Shown here piece after piece: positions 50,035 to 59,458 of a stretch of 64,000 nt of DNA. This stretch comes from a virus. The notes under the pieces were generated by a model. That model saw nothing but the letters and a program-made list of their open reading frames with translations. It had not been told where the DNA came from and did not search any database. Each line of letters starts with the position of its first letter. Position 1 is the stretch's first letter. Where the stretch lies: the IMG/VR virus record IMGVR_UViG_3300037153_000324, positions 1-64,000 of that record; one strand, given 5' to 3'. Position numbers and translations under genes: made by a program.

Positions 50035-50363
50035 AGCCTGGTGAAATTGTCAAGGTCAAGCAGCGGACGGGTGAGCGTGGTCGTCCGAAGGAAGTGACAG
50101 TTCTTGGCAGCAAAGACAAAGATGAAATCAAGATCCTCTCGCAGAACAAGGCAGCGCCGGAAGTCGAGATTTACGACCGTGAGCGCTCTGCTGAGCCAGA
50201 AAGGACGGTTGAGTTAGGGCATGTGCCCACCCGAGTAACCGAAGCTGATAAGATTCGCTACAAGCCACGCAAACCGGAGGAGCCTGAAATTCGGCTGAAC
50301 GAGGCCGATCACAAGAAGTGGGAGAAAATCAAGACGTTGGACGAGGACGATGATGTGAAATGA
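50031..50363 (+). CDS. Hypothetical charged protein
   Basis: 110 residues, 4-base overlap with the gene before. Highly charged; an early segment VKVKQRTGERGRPKEVTVLGS contains an RGRP core similar to an AT-hook. Middle and end are acidic and probably disordered. Confidence 0.5.
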   Translation: MKPGEIVKVKQRTGERGRPKEVTVLGSKDKDEIKILSQNKAAPEVEIYDRERSAEPERTVELGHVPTRVTEADKIRYKPRKPEEPEIRLNEADHKKWEKIKTLDEDDDVK

Positions 50364-50530
50364 TGGAGAACGAAAAAGAGAGGCAGGTTGCACAAGCTCA
50401 GCGTCGTAGCGCCGATCATGCCCTGAAGTCGATGCAAATTTACATTCGCAGGGCTGTCAAAGCAGGTGCGACTGACGAGGAAATTTTCAATGCCGCCAAA
50501 GACGCAATCAAGGAGGAAATGCGTGCCTAG
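50360..50530 (+). CDS. Small helical protein
   Basis: 56 residues, with an ATG overlapping the previous stop by 3 bases. Mostly charged helix (AQRRSADHALKSMQIYIRRAVKAG). Stop overlaps the next GTG. Tight operon position is the main support. Confidence 0.5.
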   Translation: MMENEKERQVAQAQRRSADHALKSMQIYIRRAVKAGATDEEIFNAAKDAIKEEMRA

Positions 50531-50789
50531 GGATTTGCGTGATCCTCAAGCGATAGGTCACTGGTTTGCCGAGCTTCGGGAAGCGCATCCCAACATGAAG
50601 GCGCATCAAATTGCTGACTACATTGACAGCGAAGTAGATGTGCTGAATTACACCGAATTGGAACAGACGATAGGCCAAGAAACTGTAATTCGATATCGCA
50701 GTGAGCTTTTCGAGCGTGCTGAGCAAGGGGATAGGTACGCGAAGTCGAGGCTCGATGGGCTTGCGTTCGAGGAGCCTAGCGACGGATGA
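50523..50789 (+). CDS. Hypothetical protein
   Basis: 88 residues from GTG at 50523, preceded by AAGGAGG. Predicted helices with MKAHQIADYIDSEVDVLN. 4-base overlap with the primase start. A small primase or helicase partner is possible; no evidence beyond position. Confidence 0.55.
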   Translation: MPRDLRDPQAIGHWFAELREAHPNMKAHQIADYIDSEVDVLNYTELEQTIGQETVIRYRSELFERAEQGDRYAKSRLDGLAFEEPSDG

Positions 50790-51886
50790 ATTACAAAGGT
50801 AGGAATATTGACCCGTTGAGCGTGTGGGATCGCTATGTCGAATTTCCGCCAGGGATCGACGCCGATAAGTCGATGTTTCTTCCACTAGTTCTGTGCCCAA
50901 ATCCTGAACATGACAATTCTCGCTCACCTGCATTTCAGATCAATACGACTGCGCCGCTTGTACATTGTTTCGCTCACTGTGGAATTTCAGGCACGTACGA
51001 TCATGCCGTGGCGATGATCGAGGGTTACTACGATGACCTAAAGGTGGATCTAGGTGAAATTGACAGAATCCGGCAGAAGTCGGTAAAGGAGCGCTCGCGT
51101 GCGGAGCACGATAAAGTGGCTCGCTATTTCAGAGCGCAGCGAAAAGCAAGCAAGCTCATTCTTCGAGGCTCCACTCGCTCCAAATTTTCTCGAAAAACCA
51201 GTGCCAGGAAAACGCAGGAAAAGAAATCCCAAATCAAGATCGACCTGAACTTCGACACTTTCATTCCGCAGATCGGCTTGGAATATCTCGAAGGCCGAGG
51301 AATTACAGCAGAGTCGATTGCGCGGTGGGGGTTGGGCTGGCACCCTGACGAGAAGCGGCTCGTTATTCCAGCGCACGATGACAGGGGTACGCTCAGGTTT
51401 CTGATTCGGCGGGCGGTGAAGGATTCCCAGTGGCCCAAGTACCTGTACAGTGAGGGCTACCCCAAGACTTCCCTGCTCTTTGGGGGGTTGCAAACTGACC
51501 TAGGGATGGTACAATCCCGTGGACTGATCCTCGTAGAAGGGAGTTTCGATACGATCAAGCTTCACCAATACGGATTGACGTGCGCAGCGGCCATTCTTGG
51601 CACAGGAATTTCACCCGAGCAGATGCGCATAGTGATGAAATTGAGGCCCAAGCGAATTTTCCTCATGTTCGACCGCGATACGGCCGGTGTCACTAATATC
51701 TCGCTCGCAGCGAAATTGCTTGCCAGGAAATATCCGCTGTTCGTGTGCCGATATCCCAGGGGAAAATTCGATCCGGCCGAGCTAGTGAAGAAGGAGGCGT
51801 GGAATTCATTGATGAGAGCAGTGCCCTATTCGTTATGGAATAGGAAATCGAGACGGCCCGAATCGTCTCTAACCGAAAGGAAATAA
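50786..51886 (+). CDS. DnaG-like primase
   Basis: 366 residues. N-terminal zinc site CPNPEHDNSRS...HCFAHCGISG (about 37-70), a basic linker, then a TOPRIM domain with LILVEGSFDTIKLHQYG (Glu about 250) and IFLMFDRDTAGV (DxD about 293). Synthesises RNA primers for the DnaE-like polymerase. Shorter than bacterial DnaG: it lacks a clear helicase-binding C-terminal domain. Confidence 0.85.
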   Translation: MNYKGRNIDPLSVWDRYVEFPPGIDADKSMFLPLVLCPNPEHDNSRSPAFQINTTAPLVHCFAHCGISGTYDHAVAMIEGYYDDLKVDLGEIDRIRQKSVKERSRAEHDKVARYFRAQRKASKLILRGSTRSKFSRKTSARKTQEKKSQIKIDLNFDTFIPQIGLEYLEGRGITAESIARWGLGWHPDEKRLVIPAHDDRGTLRFLIRRAVKDSQWPKYLYSEGYPKTSLLFGGLQTDLGMVQSRGLILVEGSFDTIKLHQYGLTCAAAILGTGISPEQMRIVMKLRPKRIFLMFDRDTAGVTNISLAAKLLARKYPLFVCRYPRGKFDPAELVKKEAWNSLMRAVPYSLWNRKSRRPESSLTERK

Positions 51887-51887
51887 G

Positions 51888-53027
51888 TTGGCGAGGACAA
51901 GAGAGAAGTTTCAGATTCGCCGCGTCAAGTCGAAAGAGGATCGCAAGCGGCCGTCTGTTTTCATGCGATTGAAAACGGATGAGGCGTTCAAGGGTGTGGC
52001 GTTGTTCGAGCCAGATCCCGAGTTGGACGACAACCCCGGCTATTTCGAGTATTACGACCACTGGGATCAGCAGGGGCAACAGTACGTCCCTTGTGCGGGT
52101 GAAATGTGCCCCTTCTGCAAGGCGAACGACAATCCTTCGACTCGGGCAATGACCGTCTGGTATTTCCCTGAGGCGGCAGACGTGAAAGACCAGATCAAGG
52201 TTTTCACGATGAATTTCAGCACGATCAACGACATTACCGACGAGGCCGAGGAAGAGGACGGCTTGATCGGTAAGAAGGTGCGCATCAAGCGTCTGTCCGA
52301 CAAGGGCGATTACAAGGTGCGCGTGCTCACCGAGAAGGGCCTGACCGAAACGCAGTTGAAAAAGGTCATGGCTCGTCTCGATGAAGTGTTCCCTGACGGT
52401 CTGGAAGGCATTACGCTCGCACAGTTGAAGCGTCAGATGGAGCGCTTGCGTGCTCTGGACGAGTTGGAGGACGACGACGAGGACGACGAGCAGGACGAGC
52501 AGCCCAAGGCTCGCCGTGGTCGGGCAATTTCAAAGGACGAGGAAGAGGACGAAGAGGAAGAGGACGACGAAGAGGAAGAGGACGAAGAGGAAGAGGACGA
52601 CGAAGAGGACGAAGAGCCGACCGACGAAGAGGACGAAGAGGAGGAAGAGGAGGAGGACGACGAAGAGGACGACGACGAGGAAGAGGACGAGGAAGAGCAG
52701 GAGCAGGCTGAAATTACAGCGGCCGAGTACGAAGTTCTCAAGTCGAGCGAGCGTGACGACACGTTCGAGTTGCAGAACGACGAGGGCAAGGTGAAGATGT
52801 GGCTCGGAGAGAACGTCGAGGTTGACTACGACGAATTCCCGAAGGGCACGCCTGTCACCGTCTCCGCGCTTCAGGACGACGAGGGCGATTGGATCATCAC
52901 TGAAATCAAGGTGAAAAAGCGTCGTGGTCGTCCGCCTGCGTCCAAGGCCAAGACGCGGACAAGCCGCGCAGCCTCGTCTCGTTCCAGCGGTTCGACTCGC
53001 GGCCGGGGTAGGCCGCGTAAGCGGTAA
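51888..53027 (+). CDS. Single-strand-binding-like protein with acidic tract and AT-hooks
   Basis: 379 residues, TTG start. N-terminal about 150 residues contain CAGEMCPFCKAND (zinc site) in an OB-like setting, as in actinophage ssDNA-binding proteins. Residues about 185-278 are nearly all Glu and Asp. C-terminal end carries RRGRPPAS (about 343) and RGRGRPRKR (last residues), both AT-hook cores that bind the minor groove of short AT runs such as AATT. A possible reader of the genome's AATT motif. Confidence 0.7.
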   Translation: MARTREKFQIRRVKSKEDRKRPSVFMRLKTDEAFKGVALFEPDPELDDNPGYFEYYDHWDQQGQQYVPCAGEMCPFCKANDNPSTRAMTVWYFPEAADVKDQIKVFTMNFSTINDITDEAEEEDGLIGKKVRIKRLSDKGDYKVRVLTEKGLTETQLKKVMARLDEVFPDGLEGITLAQLKRQMERLRALDELEDDDEDDEQDEQPKARRGRAISKDEEEDEEEEDDEEEEDEEEEDDEEDEEPTDEEDEEEEEEEDDEEDDDEEEDEEEQEQAEITAAEYEVLKSSERDDTFELQNDEGKVKMWLGENVEVDYDEFPKGTPVTVSALQDDEGDWIITEIKVKKRRGRPPASKAKTRTSRAASSRSSGSTRGRGRPRKR

Positions 53028-53042
53028 GGAAATTTCCACTTC

Positions 53043-53240
53043 GTGAACGATCAGGTTGTAACGGGCAAGCGTGGTAGTGAGCGGACTGTCGGTAAGGGCT
53101 TGGCGGTTTGCTCGCGTGCTACCACAAGGAACACCGTTTCGGCGGTGCCTGCTTCTACGGCAGTTGCGTTTGGGCACTGTGCAACCCTGCCCCTAAGTGA
53201 ACCCGTGCGGAGTGGAAAATACATTCGGGCGGTGCGCTAA
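53043..53240 (+). CDS. Possible small basic protein
   Basis: 65-residue open frame from GTG after AAGGAAATTTCC. Ser/Thr/Val-rich with two Cys; no family. An overlapping frame from 53197 with CAKC is an alternative. Either or neither may be used. Confidence 0.25.
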   Translation: MNDQVVTGKRGSERTVGKGLAVCSRATTRNTVSAVPASTAVAFGHCATLPLSEPVRSGKYIRAVR

Positions 53241-53311
53241 ATGCGCGGCGTTATCGCCCGGATTCCAGGGAGTGTGCGCGTTCTTAGCGGTCACGCAGCC
53301 GCCCTGGAAAG

Positions 53312-53380
53312 CCGGGTGGGGAAGGGAATTTCCCTCTAGGGTTTCAACCCCTCTAGTGCGGAAGTCTCCGCCCCACCCGG
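53312..53380. other. Long-arm hairpin upstream of the HU gene
   Basis: CCGGGTGGGG (53312-53321) pairs perfectly with CCCCACCCGG (53371-53380). Inside, a GGGAATTTCCC near-palindrome and AGGGTTT/AACCCCT pairing add further structure. Possibly a regulatory RNA leader or a recombination site. Confidence 0.4.
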
Positions 53381-53422
53381 TAATTGATTTGGCCCGAAAC
53401 AACAGAAAGGAAATAAACGCGA

Positions 53423-53755
53423 ATGACATTGCCACTTCTAACGTCCGCTCAGCTTGTCGAGGAAATTGCCGAGGATACGGGCTATTCCAAGTCCGATGTG
53501 CGGCATTTCATGGACTCGCTGGCGCGGGCGATCACGGATCATGTTTCCGATTGTGAGAGAGTCAGGATTGGGAACCTCGTCCAGATCGAGCCGAAGTTGA
53601 AAAAAGCACAGAAAAAGCGGATGGGTCGGAATCCGGCTACAGGTGAGGACATTGAAATTGCTGCCAAGCCAGCGAGTGTGCGCGTAGGTGTTCGGCCACT
53701 CGCTGGCTTGAAGGACGCGATGCCGTCCGTGCAGAAGCTTAGGAAGCGAGTCTGA
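53423..53755 (+). CDS. HU-family nucleoid protein
   Basis: 110 residues with AAAGGAAATAAACGCG before the ATG. Helices SAQLVEEIAEDTGYSKSDVRHFMDSLARAI followed by the DNA-binding arm RMGRNPATGEDIEIAAKPASVRVGVRPLAGLKDA, the classic HU pattern. Bends and coats DNA, and may assist replication or packaging. Confidence 0.88.
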   Translation: MTLPLLTSAQLVEEIAEDTGYSKSDVRHFMDSLARAITDHVSDCERVRIGNLVQIEPKLKKAQKKRMGRNPATGEDIEIAAKPASVRVGVRPLAGLKDAMPSVQKLRKRV

Positions 53756-53756
53756 A

Positions 53757-54029
53757 ATGTCCAAGCTGACCAAGTACACCAAGGACAAGCAAGCGCTGTC
53801 GTCCGTTTATGAATTTCCAGGTCTGATTAGCGGTTGGAATGTGCGCATTCAGGCGAACCACGGTTCAGTTTCAGTTCGCAAAAACGGGACGACTGTTCTA
53901 ACCATGACACATCAGGAAGCTGAAATTCTTGGTGAGGTACTGGTAGATGCAGCAGAGGACGGTCGGCGTCGAATCAGGAAGATCGAGAAGAAGAGAAAAA
54001 AGAATGCTGTCAAAACGCAAGTAGCTTGA
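53757..54029 (+). CDS. Hypothetical basic protein
   Basis: 90 residues, ATG one base after the HU stop. Alternating strands in the middle (WNVRIQANHGSVSVRKNG), then a helix and Lys-rich tail (IRKIEKKRKKNAVK), suggesting nucleic-acid binding. No family known to me. Confidence 0.55.
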   Translation: MSKLTKYTKDKQALSSVYEFPGLISGWNVRIQANHGSVSVRKNGTTVLTMTHQEAEILGEVLVDAAEDGRRRIRKIEKKRKKNAVKTQVA

Positions 54030-54441
54030 AATTTGGCACTCCGAGGCAGGAGACGCACTGACGGAACGGCATGGCCTAGCTTGACTGGGCCTACGGCTAC
54101 ACGGAACGGTAGTCCCAGTGCGATTCGAGAGGGGAAGGCGTGGTACGAACCAGCGACGTGCGCACGGTAACTGGTGAGTGGTAGGAGTGCCAATGAAATT
54201 GCCTCGGCCGGGGGTATCTTGGCGGCAGGATGCCGGGGCAAGTTTGGGGTCAGGTTCCGACGATTCCCTCCGTTCCCTCACGTTTCGGTGGGATGGACGT
54301 AAGTGAAAAAGACGGCCCATAGCCATGACGCCCGTCTAATCAGCCTGGCTCCAAGAGTCTGCTCTGGCCTTGCGGCGCTAGAGCAGCATGGGGGCGCTCC
54401 TAACGAGGGTGGGGGCGCTCCCTTTTTTCAAGGAGATGCGC
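54030..54441 (+). other. 412-base gap with hairpins and a repeated 12-mer
   Basis: No convincing gene. ACTGGG/CCCAGT flank a CTAC/GTAG pair near 54083-54119. The 12-mer TGGGGGCGCTCC occurs twice at 54389-54400 and 54410-54421, the second followed by six Ts, which may mark a weak terminator before the membrane-protein gene. Only one AATT motif is present. Confidence 0.4.
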
Positions 54442-54645
54442 ATGAAGAAATTAGCTGAATTGACAAATGCCACAAAAGCGCAGCTAGTAGCGTTCATCAA
54501 CACGGCTCTCGTTCTGATTGTTTCGTTTGGGATTACGTTGAGTGATGCACAGACCGCTGCAATAATTTCGTTTGTGAACGCCGGTCTTTCTCTTTGGATT
54601 GCCATGACGTATCGTGATAGCCCAAAGCGAATTTCAGATGAGTAA
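54442..54645 (+). CDS. Two-span membrane protein, holin-like
   Basis: 67 residues, with AAGGAG 6 bases before the ATG at 54442. Two hydrophobic helices (AFINTALVLIVSFGI; AAIISFVNAGLSLWIAMTY) separated by TLSDAQT, with a basic end SPKRI. Many actinophages have a similar protein near lysis or replication genes. Overlaps the polymerase start by 8 bases. Confidence 0.6.
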   Translation: MKKLAELTNATKAQLVAFINTALVLIVSFGITLSDAQTAAIISFVNAGLSLWIAMTYRDSPKRISDE

Positions 54646-57600
54646 CTATATAGAATTACATAATCACTCCACCTTCAGTATTTCGGACGGCTTTGGTTCA
54701 CCGCAAGCTATTGTTGATCGTGCGAAGGAACTAGGGTGGAATGCCGTTGCATTGACGGAGCACGGGCACATGATAAGCGCTCCGACTTTTTACAAGGCCG
54801 CTAGAACCGCTGGAATCAAGCCGATCATCGGTTGCGAGCTTTACGTTACAGGCGACTGGTCGTTTGGTATGCGGGAGAAGGTTGCGCTTACTGAGCAATT
54901 TCATCTTACGGTGCTAGCACTCTCGAAGGAGGGCTACCAGAATCTTGTTGCCTGGACGAGCGAGGCGATGAAGCGTGAAAATTTCTACCGCAAGCCGCGC
55001 ATCTCTGTTGTGCGCATGGCAGAGATTGCACCGTGGCCGTTGCACCACAACGTTGTGCTTTCCGGGTGCCTGGCTTCGGAGCTTTGTCGTTCGCTTGAGA
55101 ATGGAAATGGCTTGGGGATTGGAATGGAGTATGCGTTACAAATGAAATCTTTGTTCCCGAATTTCTATATCGAGATTCAGGATCACAAGATTTCAAAGTT
55201 TGACGATGACCGCTACCCGGCCTATCAAGAGCTTCTGGCAAAAGAAGTCATAGTTCAAGGGAAGCTCCTAGAAATTTCAACACTGACTGCTGTGCCTGCA
55301 ATTTTGACGAATGACTCACATCTTCAGAGGCCGCAGGATAGAAAAGCGCATGTAGCGATGAAGGCATCCGCATGGCGATCAAGGGATGACCTTCATTATG
55401 GCCGCTCGCAGGAACAGGTAATTACCTCATACCTGGCGGACTATGCTTATTTTGGTAATTACATGCGAGATATGGAGCAAGTCTGTGATAATGCTGATTT
55501 ACCAAGGGCGTGTCTGGCTTCTGTTTCTGAAATTGTCGAAGCCGCAGATATCGTTCTCGACCCACTCGACAACACGGTATATTCGATTCCCTTTTCAGGC
55601 GAATCCGACCCCCTACACGCTCTCCGTCGAGCGAGTAAGTCTCGTCTGGCAAATGGGGTTTGGAAGCACGGTCGGATTGCCCGTGAGAGATTTGAGCATG
55701 AACTAGAGTCGATGGGGGATTTTGCTCATTATCTCGTCCTCATGGCGAAATTCATCAAGGAAGCGCATCGGCAGGGAATTCTGACGTGGACGCGGGGATC
55801 GGCTGCTAACTCATACCTGGCCTACTGCCTCGGGATTCATGAAATTGATTCCATCGAGTACGGTCTGACGTTCTCGCGTTTCTTCAATCCGGCTCGAAAG
55901 AAATTGCCGGATATCGACGTGGACATAGATCCGGAGCGGTATGACGATTTCATGCGCATTGTGCAGGAGCACATGGAGCCGTTGATCGGGGCTGGTCAGG
56001 TAGTGCGCATGTGCGATTTCGGGTTGGCGCAGAATCGAGCCGCATTCAGAATGGCCGCATCTGCTCTTGGAATTCCCAAGGAGGAGCAAGACGAAATTTC
56101 AAAGCTCCTTCCACAGATGATCGACTCTGGAATGGTGGACGAGGATACCGATGTGTTCATTGCGCTGCGTGAGGATTATCCCGAGCTATATGAAATTACG
56201 TCAGCGATCTTTGATTCGGTCAAGTCAGTGGGCCAGCACGCGAGCGCATGGGTATTCGGTACTGCTGATCGCAAGGTGGAGGACTGGATTCCTCTTTATC
56301 TAATTGCATCGAGTAATGCGCTGGTGACTCAATACGACTTCCACCAGATCGAAGATTTCGGTTTGGTGAAAATGGACTTTCTTCGGCTCAAGACTCTGAG
56401 TATCGCGAAAAAGGTCATGCAGATGGTCGGGAAGTCGCCAATGGAATTCTACGACGTGCCGCTCGATGACTCCAAGACTTTCGAGATGATGCGTGCGGGT
56501 GACGTAGAAGGCGTCCACACTCTGCAAGGGAAGGAAACGCGGCGTGGTATCGTAGAGATGCAAGTTGAAAATGTCCACGACGTAATCGTGGCGGCGGCGT
56601 TGTATCGTCCTGCGCATACCCGTGAAGGTCGAGATAAACTCTACCTACAGCGGAGGCGTGGTGATGAAATTCCCTCTTACCCGCACTCAATTGTTGAGCG
56701 AATTGTTGGTGGAACGTTCGGAATTCCGGTATTTCAAGAGCAGGCGATGGAGATTGGTTATGCCGTCGGGATGGATGATGCAGGTGTCGATGACATTTAC
56801 CAAGCCATCAAGAAGGCAAAAGGGGTTGGCAAGGGTGCAAAGGAAGCATTCTCTAAGATCGAGCCGAAATTCCTAAAGGCCGCAAAACGAAAAATGAAAC
56901 CGCATGAGGCGAAAGGAAGTTGGCTGTATGTTCAAGGTTTCCAGGGTTACGGTTTCAACAAAGGTCACGCAAGCTCGTATGGTGTGCTTGCGACGAGGAT
57001 GGCGTATCTGAAATGTCACTATCCGGTCGAATTTTTCGCAGCGATCCTCGATACGTTTCCCGAGAAGGCGTCGTACATTGCTGCGGCGAGAAACGCAGGG
57101 TTGAAATTCTTGCCACCGGACGTGAATCATTCTGGCAAGGGGTTCGGTATCGACCGTCAGTTAGGCGGAATTCGAGTTGGGCTAGGAAAGATTCACGGCT
57201 TGGGGCCGGTGGCGGTTGATGAAATTGTTAGGGGCCAGCCTTTTCAGACCTACGACGACTTTCTTGGACGTACGACGCGCAGGGCAGTCAACGTCAAGCG
57301 CCTTGAAAATCTCCGCACGGTGGGTGCGTTCTCCTCGCTCGGCCTTCATCACAGAACGCGAGACGAGGAGGAATTTCAACTACTTGGATTCACGCTCGGC
57401 CGTCCTATCGCTCTCCGGGGCTGCAAGCCTCGGCACGTTGGTGCTCGCACATCGGATAGCGGCTGGAAGCACTTGGGACGTGAGAAGGGGGTGGAGCTTA
57501 CTGCGGGCCGTGCAAGTGTGAGTAAGCTGTTCTGGATTCCGCCTGATGTGAAATTGGAACTGAAGGCTTCTCCATGGGCACAGGTGAAAACATGGCTGAT

Positions 57601-57892
57601 GCTGGCAGTGGACGAAAATGGAATTCCGGTTCACTGGATGGTCAACGAGGACAAGAAGCACGTTGTCATGCTACTGAAATACCTGCATCGGAAGTGTCAA
57701 GGCTCGGTAATTTGCGCGGATGGAATGATCCGACTTCCGTTCGTGCAGAACGGCCCACCTGGCTTCCGTTTCTTCGGGGTTTCGGGAACGTATGATGGTG
57801 AGCCGCAGTGTTGGCATGTGCAAGAGATTCAAGTAAAAGCGATTTTGGAAATTGAACGGCAAAAGCGCATAGAGCGATACAGAGGAGGATGA
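54638..57892 (+). CDS. DNA polymerase III alpha subunit (DnaE-like)
   Basis: 1,084 residues from ATG at 54638. N-terminal PHP domain with ELHNHSTFSISDG and TEHGHM (metal-binding His residues). Catalytic palm includes PDIDVDIDPERYDDF (about 424), with NKGHASSYGVLATRMAYLKCHYPVEFFAA in the fingers/thumb region, and an HhH-like DEIVRGQPFQTYDDF later. The last 150 residues, where OB domains usually lie, are short and divergent. Replicates the phage genome. Confidence 0.88.
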   Translation: MSNYIELHNHSTFSISDGFGSPQAIVDRAKELGWNAVALTEHGHMISAPTFYKAARTAGIKPIIGCELYVTGDWSFGMREKVALTEQFHLTVLALSKEGYQNLVAWTSEAMKRENFYRKPRISVVRMAEIAPWPLHHNVVLSGCLASELCRSLENGNGLGIGMEYALQMKSLFPNFYIEIQDHKISKFDDDRYPAYQELLAKEVIVQGKLLEISTLTAVPAILTNDSHLQRPQDRKAHVAMKASAWRSRDDLHYGRSQEQVITSYLADYAYFGNYMRDMEQVCDNADLPRACLASVSEIVEAADIVLDPLDNTVYSIPFSGESDPLHALRRASKSRLANGVWKHGRIARERFEHELESMGDFAHYLVLMAKFIKEAHRQGILTWTRGSAANSYLAYCLGIHEIDSIEYGLTFSRFFNPARKKLPDIDVDIDPERYDDFMRIVQEHMEPLIGAGQVVRMCDFGLAQNRAAFRMAASALGIPKEEQDEISKLLPQMIDSGMVDEDTDVFIALREDYPELYEITSAIFDSVKSVGQHASAWVFGTADRKVEDWIPLYLIASSNALVTQYDFHQIEDFGLVKMDFLRLKTLSIAKKVMQMVGKSPMEFYDVPLDDSKTFEMMRAGDVEGVHTLQGKETRRGIVEMQVENVHDVIVAAALYRPAHTREGRDKLYLQRRRGDEIPSYPHSIVERIVGGTFGIPVFQEQAMEIGYAVGMDDAGVDDIYQAIKKAKGVGKGAKEAFSKIEPKFLKAAKRKMKPHEAKGSWLYVQGFQGYGFNKGHASSYGVLATRMAYLKCHYPVEFFAAILDTFPEKASYIAAARNAGLKFLPPDVNHSGKGFGIDRQLGGIRVGLGKIHGLGPVAVDEIVRGQPFQTYDDFLGRTTRRAVNVKRLENLRTVGAFSSLGLHHRTRDEEEFQLLGFTLGRPIALRGCKPRHVGARTSDSGWKHLGREKGVELTAGRASVSKLFWIPPDVKLELKASPWAQVKTWLMLAVDENGIPVHWMVNEDKKHVVMLLKYLHRKCQGSVICADGMIRLPFVQNGPPGFRFFGVSGTYDGEPQCWHVQEIQVKAILEIERQKRIERYRGG

Positions 57893-57894
57893 AA

Positions 57895-58467
57895 ATGGCG
57901 ATGGTTCGCCCAAGACTCGATCACTTTGTTGGTCGCAGAGCCATGACAGTGATGCAAGACGAGGAAAACCTGTGGGACTGGACGATTATTCTCGAAGGCA
58001 AAGTTGAAATTCACAATGAGGATCAACAGCGTGTCGAGTCGCCCGATGTGGTACTGGGAATGTTGTTGACGACTGTGATTCAAAGCGAGGCCGAGACGCG
58101 GCTAGTGTTTACTCGGCCCGATGCGTCTGGACAACCTGATCTGACTCGTCAGATTCAGTTGGAAATTACACCGACACTGCACACGATTAGCGCACCGGGT
58201 TACGAACAGCAGGGTATTCACCCGCAGTGGCCGGAAGAGCTAGAGGAAATCTTGCCGCCAGATCCGTCACCGGATCGTGTGGCCGCAGGGCCGATGCCGT
58301 TCGAGGAAACCGGCCCAATTACAAAACCAACTGTCGTCAAGGTGACGGAGCCGAAAGACGAGCCATTGCCGCCACCCCAAGTTATGCCGCCGAAAGCTAC
58401 GAAAAAGGCCACTAGGAAGGCACGTAAGCCTCGGAGAGACGACGAAAAGCCGAACGGGGGAAAGTAA
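57895..58467 (+). CDS. Hypothetical protein with Pro/Lys-rich tail
   Basis: 190 residues from ATG at 57895 (GAGGATG ahead). First 130 residues are globular; the remainder is Pro-, Lys- and Glu-rich and ends KARKPRRDDEKPNGGK. The KARKPRR cluster could contact DNA. No domain recognised. Confidence 0.5.
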   Translation: MAMVRPRLDHFVGRRAMTVMQDEENLWDWTIILEGKVEIHNEDQQRVESPDVVLGMLLTTVIQSEAETRLVFTRPDASGQPDLTRQIQLEITPTLHTISAPGYEQQGIHPQWPEELEEILPPDPSPDRVAAGPMPFEETGPITKPTVVKVTEPKDEPLPPPQVMPPKATKKATRKARKPRRDDEKPNGGK

Positions 58468-58469
58468 GG

Positions 58470-58853
58470 GTGGTCGAACGGTCAGAGCCGCCTATGTGGC
58501 GGCAGAGGCTTCTCAGCGTGGTTGGTGCGTCTCGCGGTGCCGAGAATCTTCGCTTGCTCACTGCCTGGCACCGGGCCGAAGGAAAAGCTGCGCAGTGGAA
58601 TCCGCTCAATACGACGTACAAGCTCAATAATTCGTCCTCGTTCAACAAAGTTGGAGTCCAGAATTACAGTCGTCCGACAGAAGGGGTTTGTGCTACCGCA
58701 CTTACACTGGTCAATGGTTTCTACAATGGAATCCTGGGAGACTTACAAGGGGGGAAATTGACCGCTGAGCAGATCGTCCGTCAGAACTGGTCTGAATTTC
58801 AGAAGTGGGGAACGAATCCGACCGTAATTCTCGCCGTATTGAAGGAAGTTTGA
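58470..58853 (+). CDS. Hypothetical protein, lysozyme-like helical appearance
   Basis: 127 residues, GTG start. Sequence LRLLTAWHRAEGKAAQWNPLNTT, NYSRPTEGVCATALTLVNG and an acidic-Gly pattern recall glycoside/transglycosylase-like proteins that begin with AWH.AEG, but a clear catalytic set is not visible. Overlaps the next start by 1 base. Confidence 0.45.
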   Translation: MVERSEPPMWRQRLLSVVGASRGAENLRLLTAWHRAEGKAAQWNPLNTTYKLNNSSSFNKVGVQNYSRPTEGVCATALTLVNGFYNGILGDLQGGKLTAEQIVRQNWSEFQKWGTNPTVILAVLKEV

Positions 58854-59095
58854 TGGGCTTGTTCGACAAAAAGAAGCTCGTCCCAGTTGAAATTGATCCG
58901 TCGTACTCACATATGGTAGGGAGGTTGGTTGGGGCAACTGAAATGTTGGTGCGCTATATGATCCTTCAAGGGGATGAACCGGCGAGGGGTATGGCAGCAC
59001 GGGTAGAGGAAGTGATTGCATGGTTCACAGAGGGGGAATTCAAGCCGTTCACTGAAAAGGAATTTCTAGCCGAAGGGGTAAAAACAAGTGAATGA
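58853..59095 (+). CDS. Hypothetical small protein
   Basis: 80 residues. The sequence opens MGLFDKKKLVPVEIDPSYSHMVGRLVGATEMLVRYMI, probably soluble and helical. Coupled to both neighbours through short overlaps. Role unknown. Confidence 0.5.
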   Translation: MGLFDKKKLVPVEIDPSYSHMVGRLVGATEMLVRYMILQGDEPARGMAARVEEVIAWFTEGEFKPFTEKEFLAEGVKTSE

Positions 59096-59453
59096 TTTTG
59101 CTGTAGCACAGGGGCCATTGACGCTTCGGTTGCGTAATGAGGCGGACGAATGGGAGACGGGAGATATCATCAATGTTCTGCTTCTGGAAGCTGCAAATGA
59201 AATCGAGGCGGCACTTGTTCTGGTCGAGGGAAGAAAAATGCTTATTGAGCGCTTGCGTCAGGAGCGTGACAATGCTGAATTTCGTAGGGTCGCAGTCCAG
59301 GAGCATTACGACGACTTGAGAAACTGGGCAAAACTTTTGGAGGAGGACAACAAGAAATTGGCTGAAGTCGAAGAAGCTGTTAGGGACTACCTCGCCTATC
59401 CCTTACTGGCGGGGAAGCGGCAACGGCTCGATGCTGCACTTGAAAATACTTAG
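59088..59453 (+). CDS. Coiled-coil protein
   Basis: 121 residues, GTG start. Long helix from about 40 to 110 with heptad-like spacing (LIERLRQERDNAEFRRVAVQEHYDDLRNWAKLLEEDNKKLAEVEEA is one continuous helix in broken form). Located three genes before the RecA-like protein. Confidence 0.5.
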   Translation: MNDFAVAQGPLTLRLRNEADEWETGDIINVLLLEAANEIEAALVLVEGRKMLIERLRQERDNAEFRRVAVQEHYDDLRNWAKLLEEDNKKLAEVEEAVRDYLAYPLLAGKRQRLDAALENT

Positions 59454-59458
59454 CCGTC

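Noticed and set aside
52433-52794. Long antisense and shifted frames giving poly-Ser or poly-Arg/Lys proteins
   Set aside because: They are mirror images of the Glu/Asp codon run (GAG/GAC) in gene 51888-53027 and have no ribosome binding sites.
54303-54458. Rightward frame from GTG at 54303 (about 51 codons)
   Set aside because: It runs through the repeated GGGGGCGCTCC and T tract and into the membrane-protein gene, and lacks a good ribosome binding site.
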